Source: Pseudorhodoferax soli (GTDB taxonomy: Bacteria > Pseudomonadota > Gammaproteobacteria > Burkholderiales > Burkholderiaceae_C). Taken from it: a stretch of DNA of 64,000 nt. Both the position numbers and the translations under genes were made by a program. Below the pieces are notes generated by a model. It was given only the letters and a program-made list of their open reading frames with translations, ran no database searches and had not been told where the DNA came from. Below are positions 39,901-47,627 of the stretch, in pieces; position 1 is the stretch's first letter, and the number at the start of each line of letters is the position of its first letter. The DNA lies in assembly GCF_003337555.1 (NCBI RefSeq), contig NZ_QPJK01000001.1, positions 1 to 64,000 on the forward strand, given 5' to 3'.

Positions 39901-40060
39901 GCGCCAGCTCCGTGTCGCTGTGGCGGTGCTGGACGTAGAGCCAGGGAACCAGCGCCAATGCCGCGCTGGTCAGCCCCGCAGCCAGCGCAGGACGCAGCCA
40001 CAGCCCTGCGGCCTGTGGCGCGGTGCGGCGATCGGGCTCGGATGGGCTAGGTGTCGTCAT
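36905..40060 (-). CDS. CHASE-PAS-GGDEF-EAL cyclic-di-GMP phosphodiesterase
   Basis: This 1051-residue membrane sensor has a first membrane helix (about 22-43), a periplasmic CHASE domain (60-300), a second helix (331-351), two PAS domains (370-485 and 500-610), GGDEF (615-785) and EAL (795-1045). The GGDEF signature is degenerate: H700-A-D-E-F. The EAL set is intact: E832-A-L, NVSARQF, ELTES, DDFGTGYSS, LKID and EGVET. It should therefore hydrolyse cyclic-di-GMP rather than make it, with GGDEF perhaps as a GTP-sensing module. I chose the ATG at 40060; a GTG 27 nt upstream is possible. It stands alone. Confidence 0.92.
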   Translation of the reverse strand: MTTPSPSEPDRRTAPQAAGLWLRPALAAGLTSAALALVPWLYVQHRHSDTELALRALVAHEADSAVSNVQTQLRSFELVMRGVKGFFEGSDEVDAAEFRAFVDSLALQRTAPGLQGVGFVAHLRGAAVPRHAAAAAFDASGLVLRPPGQREAYAPILFMEPPTRNNRSALGLDVLTVPMARAAVEQSIATGALALTGKLQLVQDVGGGPEPGFVMYLPVYMPQAHGPGQEPQSLGPVGWADAPFRLRDLLAPVAADLMPGLHLQVFDGEQASEANHLFGLLDGQPAPFDGAPATAFAVHRVASFGGRNWTYVLTPTAAFIAQHSASDHRGLALTGLLLSLSAGVIVFLLLNARNRAQRLALQMSGEARALSVEIAGTLNAIPDLLVEMDGEGRYLALRARRLDGLIAPPEQIIGRTAHDLLPPAAAATVLQALALARDHGRSAGLRLEVEIKGQPRWFELSVACKTEHADPAQARFIVLSRDITSRMRILQALQENERVLLEAQRVAALGHFRVDRSDRACHLSPACARLLGLPPTERLAFDRFLACVDARQRQRVESLCLGEAAPVALEYEFRLAQGDGAVPRWLLLSTPGATEDGAERFFTLQDISSRRTSQEQLHRLAYYDQLTGLPNRSLFVKEATQLLAAAQARGMVGAAILLDLDRFKAINDNWGHRSGDAVLREVAQRLRDCVPAEHLVARLHADEFIVLLDALGDDEEEAQRLAQDRCRSVLRMLAVPSQVGGRELYCSASMGIAVFGREALTLEELLARADSAMELAKHDGRSTFRLFDEGLRNSVAERAQLEAALRQAVPRNELRLLYQPQIDADDALVGAEALCRWTHPERGPVSPAVFIALAEDSGSIYALGEWVLRTACRELAGWRPGTPLGQAVMAVNVSARQFHHPDFVSQVLDALHSTDADPARLKLELTESVVARDLDAIVNKMGALKSLGVRFSLDDFGTGYSSLSYLKRLPLDQLKIDQSFVRDLLADPNDAAIVRTVIALGASLGLDVVAEGVETAEQRAVLLAAGCHIYQGYLFAPPLPAEGLLALAGRS

Positions 40061-40125
40061 GCTGCCTGCGCCCGAGCCCCTTTCCACGAACGGGTGGGTC
40101 TGGCTACCGAGCTATCTGCATCATA

Positions 40126-40140
40126 TGTGATCGAATCACA
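40126..40140. promoter_or_regulatory. Palindromic site upstream of the EAL protein gene
   Basis: TGTGAT-CGA-ATCACA is a perfect 6-bp dyad, 65 bp upstream of the minus-strand start at 40060. The half-sites look like CRP/Vfr, but the spacing is one base short of TGTGA-N6-TCACA, so another regulator or a variant site is possible. Confidence 0.35.
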
Positions 40141-40196
40141 GAAAACATACGTGCAAACCACGCGCCAGTTTCATGGCGGCAACACCTTCCTCCCGG

Positions 40197-41192
40197 TCAG
40201 TCCAGCGTGATCCCAACGCGGCGTATCACCGATGTCCAGGTCTGCAGGTCGCGGTCGACGATCTGGGCGAACTGTTCGGGCGTGGTGGCAGACGGGGTCA
40301 CATACATCTCCTCCATGAAGCGGCGTGTGAGCGACGGATCGGCCTGCACGGCGTTGATGTCCTCGGCGATCCTGCGCACGACGGCATCGGGCGTGCGCGC
40401 CGGCGCGAACAGGCCCAGCCAGTTGTAGCCGTCGAAGCCGGTCACGCCGGCCTCCTGCAACGTCTGCACGTTCGGCATGTTGGGCAGGCGCACCGGCCCG
40501 GTGACGCCGATCACCCGCAGCTTGCCCGACTTGAAATGCGCGTCCGGGCTCAGCAGGTCGGCCACGGCCACGTCGGCCTCGCCCGACAGCAGCGCCTTGA
40601 TGATGTCGGCGCCGCCCTTGTAGGGCACATGCGTCATGGGCGCGCCGTTGTCCACGCGCATCTTCTCCTGCAGCAGGTGCGCGGTAGAGCCCAGGCCCCA
40701 GGTCGCGAAATTGATCTTGCCGGGCTGGGCGCGCGCCAGTTCCAGCAGCTGCGTGACGCTCTGCACCGGCAGGTCGGCGCGCACGAACACCGGCAACTGC
40801 TGGCGGTTGAACTGCGTCACGGCGCGCAGTTCGTTGAAGGCGTAGGGCAGCTTCTTGCGCAGCGCCGGGTTCTGCACCACCAGCGTAATGTTGGCCAGCA
40901 GCGTGTAGCCGTCGGGCGCCGACTTGGCCACCAGGTCGGTGCCGATGATCGAGCTGGCGCCCGGGCGGTTGTCGATCACGATGGGCTGCTTCCAGCGTTG
41001 CGTCAGGCCCTCGCCCACCAGGCGCAGCACGGCATCGTTGACAGTGCCGGGCGGGAACGGCAGCACGATGCGGATGGGCCGGTTCGGGAAGTCGGCGGTC
41101 TGGGCCTGCGCGCCGGTGGCGTCGAGCGCGGCCAGACCGGCGCCGGCGGCCAGCAGTTGCCGGCGCGAGAGATGGCGGTGTGTGGTCTGCAT
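40197..41192 (-). CDS. Bug/TctC-family periplasmic receptor
   Basis: This 331-residue receptor has a signal with a twin-arginine-like start (RHLSRRQLLAAGAGLAALDATGAQA). The mature motif is RPIRIVLPFPPGTVNDAVLRLV, and VPYKGGADIIKALLSGEADVAV is the second pocket region. The usual pocket sequence PPGG is PPGT here, perhaps reflecting a different ligand. It lies 30 bp after the Rieske gene and ends the aromatic operon. No TctAB pair accompanies it. It may feed another permease or sense the aromatic acid. Confidence 0.92.
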   Translation of the reverse strand: MQTTHRHLSRRQLLAAGAGLAALDATGAQAQTADFPNRPIRIVLPFPPGTVNDAVLRLVGEGLTQRWKQPIVIDNRPGASSIIGTDLVAKSAPDGYTLLANITLVVQNPALRKKLPYAFNELRAVTQFNRQQLPVFVRADLPVQSVTQLLELARAQPGKINFATWGLGSTAHLLQEKMRVDNGAPMTHVPYKGGADIIKALLSGEADVAVADLLSPDAHFKSGKLRVIGVTGPVRLPNMPNVQTLQEAGVTGFDGYNWLGLFAPARTPDAVVRRIAEDINAVQADPSLTRRFMEEMYVTPSATTPEQFAQIVDRDLQTWTSVIRRVGITLD

Positions 41193-41222
41193 GTCTGTCT
41201 CCTCGTTGTCGTTGTGGTGGTG

Positions 41223-42533
41223 TCAGGCTGCGGGCTTGGCGGCCGCGCCGCGCGAGCCGATCACGCCGTCGAATTCGCCGACCTCGATGCCCATGGCCTG
41301 CGAGAACGCGCGCTGCACATCCTCGGGCTGGCCGGCCTGGAAGATGTAGGTGGTGTAGAACAGCTTCATGCGCGGGCTGGCCAGGATCTGCTCGACCGTG
41401 TAGCCCTCCAGCGTCTGCGCGCGGTCCATCATCGGCAGCGCCACGCGCATGTTGCGGGCCGGGTCGCGGATCGTGCCCTTGGCCTCGGCCCCGGCCGCGA
41501 TGGCCTCCATCTCCTCGAAGAAGCGGCGGCGGATCGCCACGATGCCGCGGTCGCTGGCGCCCAGGTGCTCCTGCGTGCGGTCGGCGATCGTGCCTTGCCC
41601 CACCCAGGCCAGGAAGTCCTGGTTCATCACGTGGGTGTCGATCCATTGGCCGTCGGCGTCCGTCAGCGGGCCGTACCAGGTGGGGATGCGCTCCTGCACA
41701 TAAGGCTCGCGGCCCTGGGGCACGCGCGTGTACTTCCAGGTCACGCTGAGCGTGTTCTCGTCGTCGATGGGCACGCGCCATTCGAAGTGCTCGCCCAGGA
41801 AGAAGCCGTTGGGCCACAGGCAGACGCGGCCGATGGTCCACGCGTCGTCCTTCTCGTCGGTGTCTTCCTTGATGCGGCGGTAGACGAAGCCGTGCTCGAA
41901 CTCGTCGAATTCCAGCTTCAGGTGCGTGGGGCCGAGCGCGGTGTCGCCCGTGCGCAGGCGCTTGCCCCAGTTCTCGTGCATCCACTCGAAGTGCACCGGG
42001 TCGATGGAGTTCTCCTGGCACTGGAACCAGTTGCACGGCACCTCGGAGATCACCACCTGGGCGAAGCCGTCGGGCCACGAGAAGGCCTCCCAGTCGGGCA
42101 GCAGCGGCGCGGGCTGCGGGCCCATGTAGGTCCACAGCATGCCGCCCTTGGCTTCGACCGGGTAGGCCTTGATGCGCACGCGCTCCTTGGCGTTGCGCTC
42201 GGGAAAGCAGGTGTCCTCGAAGGGCTGGCTCACGCACTGGCCGGTCTGGTTGAAGCACCAGCCGTGGTAGTTGCAGCGCAGGCCGTGGTGCTCGACCATG
42301 CCGTAGGCCAGGTCGGCGCGGCGGTGCGCGCAGCGGCGGTCCACCAGGCCGAAGGCACCGCTGAGGTCCTTGTAGAGCACCAGGTCTTCGCCGAGCAGGC
42401 GCACGGGCTTGGTGCTGCGCTGGTCGAACTCCGACACGCCGGCGATCGGCATCCAGTAGCGGCGCAGCAGCTCGCCCATGGGCTTGCCCGAGCCGACCTG
42501 GGTCAGCAAGCGGTTCTTTTCTTCGCTCAACAT
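41223..42533 (-). CDS. Rieske aromatic-ring oxygenase, alpha subunit (phthalate dioxygenase type)
   Basis: This 436-residue oxygenase has the Rieske [2Fe-2S] ligands C68-X-H70 and C87-X2-H90 (CAHRR and CNYHGW). The non-haem iron site lies in NSIDPVHFEWMH (D178, H181, H186), with a later acidic ligand probably in the NQDFLAW segment. The start MLSEEKNRLLTQVGSGKPMGELLRRYW is that of the phthalate 4,5-dioxygenase group, which often does hydroxylation or O-demethylation. The partner reductase is encoded at 44583-45575. No dihydrodiol dehydrogenase is present, which favours mono-oxygenation, demethylation or decarboxylating attack over cis-diol formation. Confidence 0.9.
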   Translation of the reverse strand: MLSEEKNRLLTQVGSGKPMGELLRRYWMPIAGVSEFDQRSTKPVRLLGEDLVLYKDLSGAFGLVDRRCAHRRADLAYGMVEHHGLRCNYHGWCFNQTGQCVSQPFEDTCFPERNAKERVRIKAYPVEAKGGMLWTYMGPQPAPLLPDWEAFSWPDGFAQVVISEVPCNWFQCQENSIDPVHFEWMHENWGKRLRTGDTALGPTHLKLEFDEFEHGFVYRRIKEDTDEKDDAWTIGRVCLWPNGFFLGEHFEWRVPIDDENTLSVTWKYTRVPQGREPYVQERIPTWYGPLTDADGQWIDTHVMNQDFLAWVGQGTIADRTQEHLGASDRGIVAIRRRFFEEMEAIAAGAEAKGTIRDPARNMRVALPMMDRAQTLEGYTVEQILASPRMKLFYTTYIFQAGQPEDVQRAFSQAMGIEVGEFDGVIGSRGAAAKPAA

Positions 42534-42563
42534 CGTGGTCTCCTTTCCTTCTTCACTTCTGTT

Positions 42564-43559
42564 TCAAGCGCCCCAGATGGCGAAGGCCGCGCCCACGCCG
42601 GTGCCGGCCGGCGTGCGGTACAGCGGCTGGTAGTCGTGCCAGCGCAGCGGCAGGCCGCCGGCCGCGCCAGCCGCGACGATCCAGTTCAGGATCTCGGACG
42701 ATCCGGAATTGAGCGCACCTCGCGGGATGGCGGCGAGCGCCTCTTCGTCGCCACGCGCCATCGCGTCGAGCACGCCGCGGTCGAGCACCTCGTCGACGAC
42801 GAAGTGGCTGAGGCCGCCAGAAGCCACCACCGCCACGCGCTGCTTGCCAGGGCTGGCCTCGATCACCTGGCGCAGCGCGCGGCCCAGCTTCCAGCAGCGC
42901 GTCGGGCTCGGCACGTTGGGGCCGTAGTAGGTGTTCAGCAGCACAGGCACCACCGGGATCGCGCGGCCCTGGAACAGCCGCTTGACGATGAAGCCGTAGG
43001 CGTGGCCGAAGCCGGCCACCTTGGGATCGTCCACGCGCGCGCAGGTGGCAATGTCGAACTCCGCATCGATCAGCCCGCGGATCAGCTCCAGCGCGAAGGC
43101 GCCCGCGCCCGGCACCACGTGCGTGTCGTCCATCAGGTAGCCGCGGCCCATGGCCTTGACCCACTCGGCGCCGTCCTCGTCGCCGAACTTGTCGCTGGTA
43201 GCAATCTCGTCGCCGTGGAAGATCGCGATGGCCGGCTGGTTGGCCGGGCCGAACAGCTCGCGCTGGTCGTCGCCCACGATGATCACTACGTCGGGCGCGG
43301 CATTGGCCAGCGCGTCGCCCAGCCGATCCAGCGCGGCATGGCAGGCACGCTCCTTGGCCGCCAGGATCTCCGGGCTGATCTGCTCGGCACTGCGCGGGCC
43401 GAGTTCGGCCAACACCTCGTCATAGCGCAGCAGCCGGCCGTCGCTCATGTTGAGCTGCGTGTTGGCGTAGTCCGCCGCCGCGCGGTGCTGCCACTGCTCG
43501 GCCGTGAGGGTCAGCAGCGGCGTGTGCGAGGCGCCGATGCCCAGAACGATCTGTGCCAT
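42564..43559 (-). CDS. Class III extradiol ring-cleavage dioxygenase (LigB domain)
   Basis: This 331-residue Fe(II) enzyme has the LigB fold: H12 in IGASHTPLL as first metal ligand, VVIIVGDDQRE around residue 95, and H252 in SGGLSHFVVDEVLD. It opens a catechol- or pyrogallol-type ring next to the hydroxyls. No LigA subunit gene or fused LigA domain is present, unlike protocatechuate 4,5-dioxygenase and gallate dioxygenase. It begins 3 bp after the LigJ-like gene, so it is coupled to the hydratase. Lack of a semialdehyde dehydrogenase suggests that cleavage gives a dicarboxylate directly, as in the gallate route. Confidence 0.88.
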   Translation of the reverse strand: MAQIVLGIGASHTPLLTLTAEQWQHRAAADYANTQLNMSDGRLLRYDEVLAELGPRSAEQISPEILAAKERACHAALDRLGDALANAAPDVVIIVGDDQRELFGPANQPAIAIFHGDEIATSDKFGDEDGAEWVKAMGRGYLMDDTHVVPGAGAFALELIRGLIDAEFDIATCARVDDPKVAGFGHAYGFIVKRLFQGRAIPVVPVLLNTYYGPNVPSPTRCWKLGRALRQVIEASPGKQRVAVVASGGLSHFVVDEVLDRGVLDAMARGDEEALAAIPRGALNSGSSEILNWIVAAGAAGGLPLRWHDYQPLYRTPAGTGVGAAFAIWGA

Positions 43560-43562
43560 GGC

Positions 43563-44552
43563 TCAGGCATCCTTGCGGAAGCGGCTGTACAGCTTGGTGC
43601 AGTTGCACTCGAAGATGTTGCGCCGGTCCGCATCCGTCAGGAAAGGGATGGCCTCGATCACGGGCTTCAGATCGTCGTAGGCGCGGCCGGTCTTCGGGTC
43701 GATGGCGCTGCCGGTGCCCGGGTTCTCGGTGGCGAACAGCACGCGGTCGGGGCCGACCACCTTGAACAGCAGCTCCAGCGCGTCCTGGTCGTAGGTGGTG
43801 GTGTCGAAGTGCAGGCGCTTGAGTTGGTCGTCGAAGGAGGGGCCGCCCTTGCGCACGCTCCAGGCCCGGAAGCGCCCCATGTGGTACGGAATGGCGCCGC
43901 CGCCATGCGGCACGATGAGCTTCAGGTTCGGGAACTTCTCGAACACCGGCGAGTTCATGAGGGAGACGATGGCGATGCTCTCCTCGTTGATGAACTTGAG
44001 CGTGTAGCTCTCGCGCGGCTGGCAGCTGCCGGCCGAGTGGATCAGCGCCGGGATGTCGAGCGCGCAGAGCTTCTCGTACAGCGGATGCCAGAACGCATCG
44101 CCCAGGCCGGGCGGCGGCGATGCGTCGCCTTCGGTCGGATCCGGGTTCAGCAGGCAGCCGATGAAGCCCTGCTCCTTCACGCGGAACTCCAGCTCCGCCA
44201 GGCAGTTCTCGGGGCTCTCGTCGCGGTACTGCGGCAGGCCGGCCACGGCGCGAAAGCGCGTGGGGAACATCTGCACCGTGCGGTAGACCAGGTCGTTCAT
44301 GTGCTGGGTCCACAGCGCGGTGACCTTGGCCGGCTTGACCGAGTGCATCTGCATGTAGGGCCGCGGCGACAGGAACTGGATGTCGGTGCCGACCTTGTCC
44401 ATGATGTCGATGATGGTCTGGCCGGCGGTGCGCACGGCCTCGTCGGTCAGCTTGGGCGCGGCCGCAGGATTCGCGCGGCTGGCCACGAGTTCGGCCATGT
44501 ACTTGTAGCTCTCGGGCGGGACGACGACGTGGGCGTGGGAGTCGATGATCAT
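43563..44552 (-). CDS. LigJ-like 4-oxalomesaconate hydratase (amidohydrolase family)
   Basis: This 329-residue Amidohydrolase_2 protein has metal ligands H6 and H8 (MIIDSHAHV). From memory of Sphingobium LigJ, these segments match: QFLSPRPYMQMHSVKPAKV, VAGLPQ, LLNPDP, PLYEKLCALDIPALIHSAGS, FINEE, and PHGGGAIPYHMGRF. LigJ hydrates 4-oxalomesaconate to 4-carboxy-4-hydroxy-2-oxoadipate. ACMSD-type decarboxylases are more distant relatives and cannot be wholly excluded. It lies 30 bp after the reductase gene and just upstream of the extradiol dioxygenase gene. A LigK-like aldolase is encoded in the same operon, which supports the hydratase call. Confidence 0.85.
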   Translation of the reverse strand: MIIDSHAHVVVPPESYKYMAELVASRANPAAAPKLTDEAVRTAGQTIIDIMDKVGTDIQFLSPRPYMQMHSVKPAKVTALWTQHMNDLVYRTVQMFPTRFRAVAGLPQYRDESPENCLAELEFRVKEQGFIGCLLNPDPTEGDASPPPGLGDAFWHPLYEKLCALDIPALIHSAGSCQPRESYTLKFINEESIAIVSLMNSPVFEKFPNLKLIVPHGGGAIPYHMGRFRAWSVRKGGPSFDDQLKRLHFDTTTYDQDALELLFKVVGPDRVLFATENPGTGSAIDPKTGRAYDDLKPVIEAIPFLTDADRRNIFECNCTKLYSRFRKDA

Positions 44553-44582
44553 GGGTGGGGTCTCCTGGAAAAAGGGAAGGGG

Positions 44583-45575
44583 TCAAAGGTCGAGCACCAG
44601 CTCAGCGCTGGCGCAGCGGGAAACACAGATCAGCATCCGGTCCTGCGGCGGGTCCTTGCGGCCCGCGAGGATGGGGTCGCGGTGGTCGGGCACGCCCGCC
44701 AGCACGCGCGTTTCGCATGTGCCGCACAGGCCTTCTCGGCACGAGTGGTCGACGTCGATGCCGCCATCAAGCAGCACTTCGAGGATGGTCTTGTCGGCCG
44801 GGATGTCGAAGCGGCGGTTCTTGCGTTGGAGCTGCACACTGAAGGTGCCGGCCGGGGCCTCAGCCGCGGCGGCCGGTGCCGGCGCGCTGAACCACTCCAC
44901 GTGCACACGCGCATCGTCGACGCCAGCCGTGGCGCGGCCGAAGGCTTCGAGCATGGGCACGGGCCCGCAGCAGTAGAAGTGCGCGCCCTGCGGGGCCTCG
45001 CGCACCAGCGCGGCCAGGTCGAGCCTGGCGGCGCCCGGCACACCGTCGACGACGGTGACCACCCGACCCATGCCACCGGGCGGCGCCAGCGCCTGCAGCT
45101 CTTCGGCAAAGGCCGCGCGGCACGGCGAGCGTACGCAGTGGTACAGCGTCCACGGCCGGCCCAGCAGCGCGAGGCGGCGCGCCATCGCCAGCATGGGCGT
45201 GATGCCGATGCCGCCGGCCACCAGCACGCTGTGCGGCGCGGCTTCGTTGAGCGCGAAGTTGTTGCGCGGCGCGCTGATGCGCAGCGTGGCGCCGGTGCGC
45301 AGCTGGTCGTGCAGAGCGACCGAGCCGCCGCGGCTGGCCACGTCGCGGCCCACGCCGATCACGTAGCGGTGCCGCTCCTGGGGGTCGTTGCACAGCGAGT
45401 ACTGGCGCAGCAGCGGCCCGGCAGCAGTCGGGACCTCGACATCGATGTGGCTCCCGGCGCTGAAGGCCGGCAGCGTGCTGCCGTCCAGCGCCCGCAGCTC
45501 GAAGGACTGCACGTCCAGCGCCTCGGCGCGCACGGCGTGCACGCGCACGGACAGCAAGGGATGGGTGGTAGACAT
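44583..45575 (-). CDS. Phthalate dioxygenase-type reductase (FMN, NADH, [2Fe-2S])
   Basis: This 330-residue electron-transfer protein has a flavin-binding region (RQYSLCND, about residues 57-64) and an NAD-binding region (VAGGIGITPMLAMARRL, about 119-135, then YCCGPVPML). The C-terminal plant-type ferredoxin cluster is bound by C279, C284, C287 and C317. This domain order is that of phthalate dioxygenase reductase and VanB. It should pass electrons from NADH to the Rieske oxygenase encoded three genes downstream. It starts at 45575, 10 bp after the LigK-like gene. A longer frame upstream is a shadow. Confidence 0.9.
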   Translation of the reverse strand: MSTTHPLLSVRVHAVRAEALDVQSFELRALDGSTLPAFSAGSHIDVEVPTAAGPLLRQYSLCNDPQERHRYVIGVGRDVASRGGSVALHDQLRTGATLRISAPRNNFALNEAAPHSVLVAGGIGITPMLAMARRLALLGRPWTLYHCVRSPCRAAFAEELQALAPPGGMGRVVTVVDGVPGAARLDLAALVREAPQGAHFYCCGPVPMLEAFGRATAGVDDARVHVEWFSAPAPAAAAEAPAGTFSVQLQRKNRRFDIPADKTILEVLLDGGIDVDHSCREGLCGTCETRVLAGVPDHRDPILAGRKDPPQDRMLICVSRCASAELVLDL

Positions 45576-45585
45576 CGCCTCGCGC

Positions 45586-46254
45586 TCAGAAGTTGTAGAC
45601 CTCGAGCGTGCGCTCGCCGCTCTGGATGCGCTGCACGATGCCGGCCTCCTTGGCTTCGCGCGCCTGGGCCAGCTGCACGATCTCCGCGGCCCGCGCACGC
45701 GGCAACGCGACCACGCCGTCGGTGTCGCCGACGATGAGGTCGCCGGGCTGCACCACGAGGTCTTCGAACAGCACGGGGTGGTTGATCCAGCCGCGCGCGC
45801 CGAAGTCCTTGCCGGTGCCGCGGATGCACAGGCCGCGCGCGAAGACCGGAAAACCGAAGTCGGCCAGCACCGCGCCATCGCGCACACAGCCGTCGATGAC
45901 CAGGCCGCCGAGCTGGCGCGCGTTGGCCGCGGCCGACATGATCTCGCCCCAGTAGCCGAAGTCGTGCGCGCCGCTCACGTGCACCACCAGCACGTCCCCG
46001 GGCGCGGCGATGTACAGCGCGCGGTGCAGCCAGAGGTTGTCTCCCCCCGGCGACTGCACGGTGACGGCCGGCCCGCAGACGCGGAAGGCGGGCGCCACCG
46101 GCTTGATGGCGGACGGCAGCACGCCAATGCGGCCACCGGCCTCGTGCAGCGTGGCGGCAGGCAATGCGCGCGCGGCGGCCACGGTGGCAGCGTCCACGCG
46201 CTCGATGGCGTCCCGGATGGTTGGACCGGCCGGCCGCGGCAATCCGGTGCTCAT
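45586..46254 (-). CDS. LigK/GalC-like 4-carboxy-4-hydroxy-2-oxoadipate aldolase (RraA family)
   Basis: This 222-residue member of the HMG/CHA aldolase family begins RDAIERVDAATVAAARALPAATLHEAGGRIGVL, close to LigK/ProA. The catalytic signature G-[DE]-X20-R-D is met: W-G-E, 20 residues, then R-D in DGCVRDGAVLADFGFPVFARG. PPGDN-like pocket sequence appears as SPGGDN. It would cleave 4-carboxy-4-hydroxy-2-oxoadipate to pyruvate and oxaloacetate and can decarboxylate oxaloacetate. It overlaps the next RraA-type gene by 4 bp. Of the three paralogues it looks most like the genuine aldolase. Confidence 0.85.
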   Translation of the reverse strand: MSTGLPRPAGPTIRDAIERVDAATVAAARALPAATLHEAGGRIGVLPSAIKPVAPAFRVCGPAVTVQSPGGDNLWLHRALYIAAPGDVLVVHVSGAHDFGYWGEIMSAAANARQLGGLVIDGCVRDGAVLADFGFPVFARGLCIRGTGKDFGARGWINHPVLFEDLVVQPGDLIVGDTDGVVALPRARAAEIVQLAQAREAKEAGIVQRIQSGERTLEVYNF

Positions 46255-46907
46255 TTCGCCTCCCGCGTCTGCAGCTGGTGGTAGCCGTGCTGCACGCGCG
46301 CCTCGCGCAGGCTCAATCCGGCGCGCACCGACGCGCGGATGGCGTCCTCGGCCTGCTGGATGGCCTCGGCCGTGGCCAGCACCTGGTCTTCCTGCGCCTT
46401 GGGGATGACGACCACGCCGTCGGCATCGCCGCGCACGAGGTCGCCCGGGCACACGCGCACGTCGCCGATGTTCACGGGCACGCCCGTGGCCTCGACCTGC
46501 ACGCGGTCCTTGCCGGTGCGCATCCAGTGGTCGCGGCTGTAGATCGGGTAGCCCAGCTGCAGGCTCAGCGCGACATCGCGGTTGACGCCGTCGATCAGCG
46601 TGCCGGCGATGCCCTTCGCATGCGCCACCTCGGTCAGGATGTCGCCCCAGACGGTGGCGTTGTCACGCCCGCCGTTGTCCAGCACGATCACGCTGCCGGG
46701 CGCCACATCGTCGATGTAGTCGCCCACGGTGCCGGCGGGCACACCGGCGGGGCCATAGAGCAGCGTCCAAGCGCGGCCGGTCATGCGCGAATCGGTGCTG
46801 CGCGGCTTGATGCGGTAGCACTGGCCGTTCAGGCCGTGCTTGTCCAGCGCATCGCTGAGGGTGGCGGTGTCGAGAGCGCTGGCGCGCGTGACGTTCTTGT
46901 CGGTCAT
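46251..46907 (-). CDS. RraA-family protein (second of three)
   Basis: This 218-residue paralogue of the LigK/RraA family begins ALDTATLSDALDKHGLNGQCYRI. The catalytic pattern W-G-D, 20 residues, R-D (DGVNRDVALSLQLGYPIYSRD) is intact, so it is a credible divalent-metal aldolase or decarboxylase rather than only an RNase E inhibitor-type protein. It may act on a related 4-hydroxy-2-oxo acid or form mixed oligomers with its neighbours. Spacing is 26 bp from the third paralogue and a 4-bp overlap with the first. Confidence 0.85.
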   Translation of the reverse strand: MTDKNVTRASALDTATLSDALDKHGLNGQCYRIKPRSTDSRMTGRAWTLLYGPAGVPAGTVGDYIDDVAPGSVIVLDNGGRDNATVWGDILTEVAHAKGIAGTLIDGVNRDVALSLQLGYPIYSRDHWMRTGKDRVQVEATGVPVNIGDVRVCPGDLVRGDADGVVVIPKAQEDQVLATAEAIQQAEDAIRASVRAGLSLREARVQHGYHQLQTREAK

Positions 46908-46933
46908 GGTGGTCCTCGGGTTCGGTGGCGCTG

Positions 46934-47596
46934 TCAGCGCAGCATGTGTTCGTAGTCGGCGCCCATGACCTGGCTCACGGGCTGGCCGGCCATCAGCGCG
47001 CGGGCCATGGCGGCCTCGCGGCCGGCGATGGCCTCGGCCGCGTCGAGCAGCCGGGCGATGTCGTCGGCGCGCACGAAGACCACGCCGCTGGCGTCGGCGA
47101 TGGCGTAGTCGCCGGGGTGGACGGTGATCTCGCCGATGGTGACGGGCTCGTTGGTGAAGGCCTCGGCCACGCGCCCACGCGCGGTGCGGGCCGTGAGGCT
47201 GCGGCAGTAGACGGGGAAGTCGTAGCCGCGGGCCTCGTCGATGTCGCGCACGGGGCCGTCGGCGATCACGCCGGCCACGCCGCGCACCTTGGCAGCGAGC
47301 GACAGGATGCCGCCCCAGGAGCCCGCATCAAGGCCGGTGCGCTGCTCCACCACGATGACGTCGCCGGGCTGCGCGGCCTCGATGGCGGTGGTGCCCAGGT
47401 GACGCGGCGGGCCGGACACCACGGGCGCCTGGTCCTTGGGCACCAGCTTGTAGGTGACGACGCGGCCGGCGATGCGGCGCGTGCTGGCGCGCTGCCCGAG
47501 CCCGCTGACGCCACCTGCAAGGCCGAGTTTGTCCATGGCGTCGGAGACGGCGCAGCAGTCCAGCCTGTTCAGGCGCTTGACGAAGTCGTCTGCCAT
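46934..47596 (-). CDS. RraA-family protein (third of three)
   Basis: This 220-residue paralogue begins LDCCAVSDAMDKLGLAGGVSGL. The R-D pair is kept (DGPVRDIDEARGYDFPVYCRS), and the 20-residue spacing is the same. The acidic residue of the G-[DE] motif is replaced: W-G-G-I. This may weaken or change aldolase activity. It is the first gene after the 320-bp inverted-repeat gap, so it probably opens the catabolic transcription unit. The true substrate is unknown. Confidence 0.82.
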   Translation of the reverse strand: MADDFVKRLNRLDCCAVSDAMDKLGLAGGVSGLGQRASTRRIAGRVVTYKLVPKDQAPVVSGPPRHLGTTAIEAAQPGDVIVVEQRTGLDAGSWGGILSLAAKVRGVAGVIADGPVRDIDEARGYDFPVYCRSLTARTARGRVAEAFTNEPVTIGEITVHPGDYAIADASGVVFVRADDIARLLDAAEAIAGREAAMARALMAGQPVSQVMGADYEHMLR

Positions 47597-47627
47597 GTCA
47601 GTGATCCGCCTTGCTGCGTTGCGCGCC

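Noticed and set aside
40126-40140. A CRP/Vfr binding site
   Set aside because: The spacing between TGTGA and TCACA is 5 bp, not 6, so I list it only as an unassigned dyad.
40173-45737. A 1854-codon open frame on the plus strand
   Set aside because: It is antisense to five well-supported genes. Its translation is rich in Ala, Arg, His and Val, without any domain. Long antisense frames are expected at this GC content.
45586-47596. The RraA-type proteins as RNase E inhibitors
   Set aside because: All three retain the G-X-X20-R-D aldolase spacing and sit among ring-cleavage genes, so a metabolic role is more likely.
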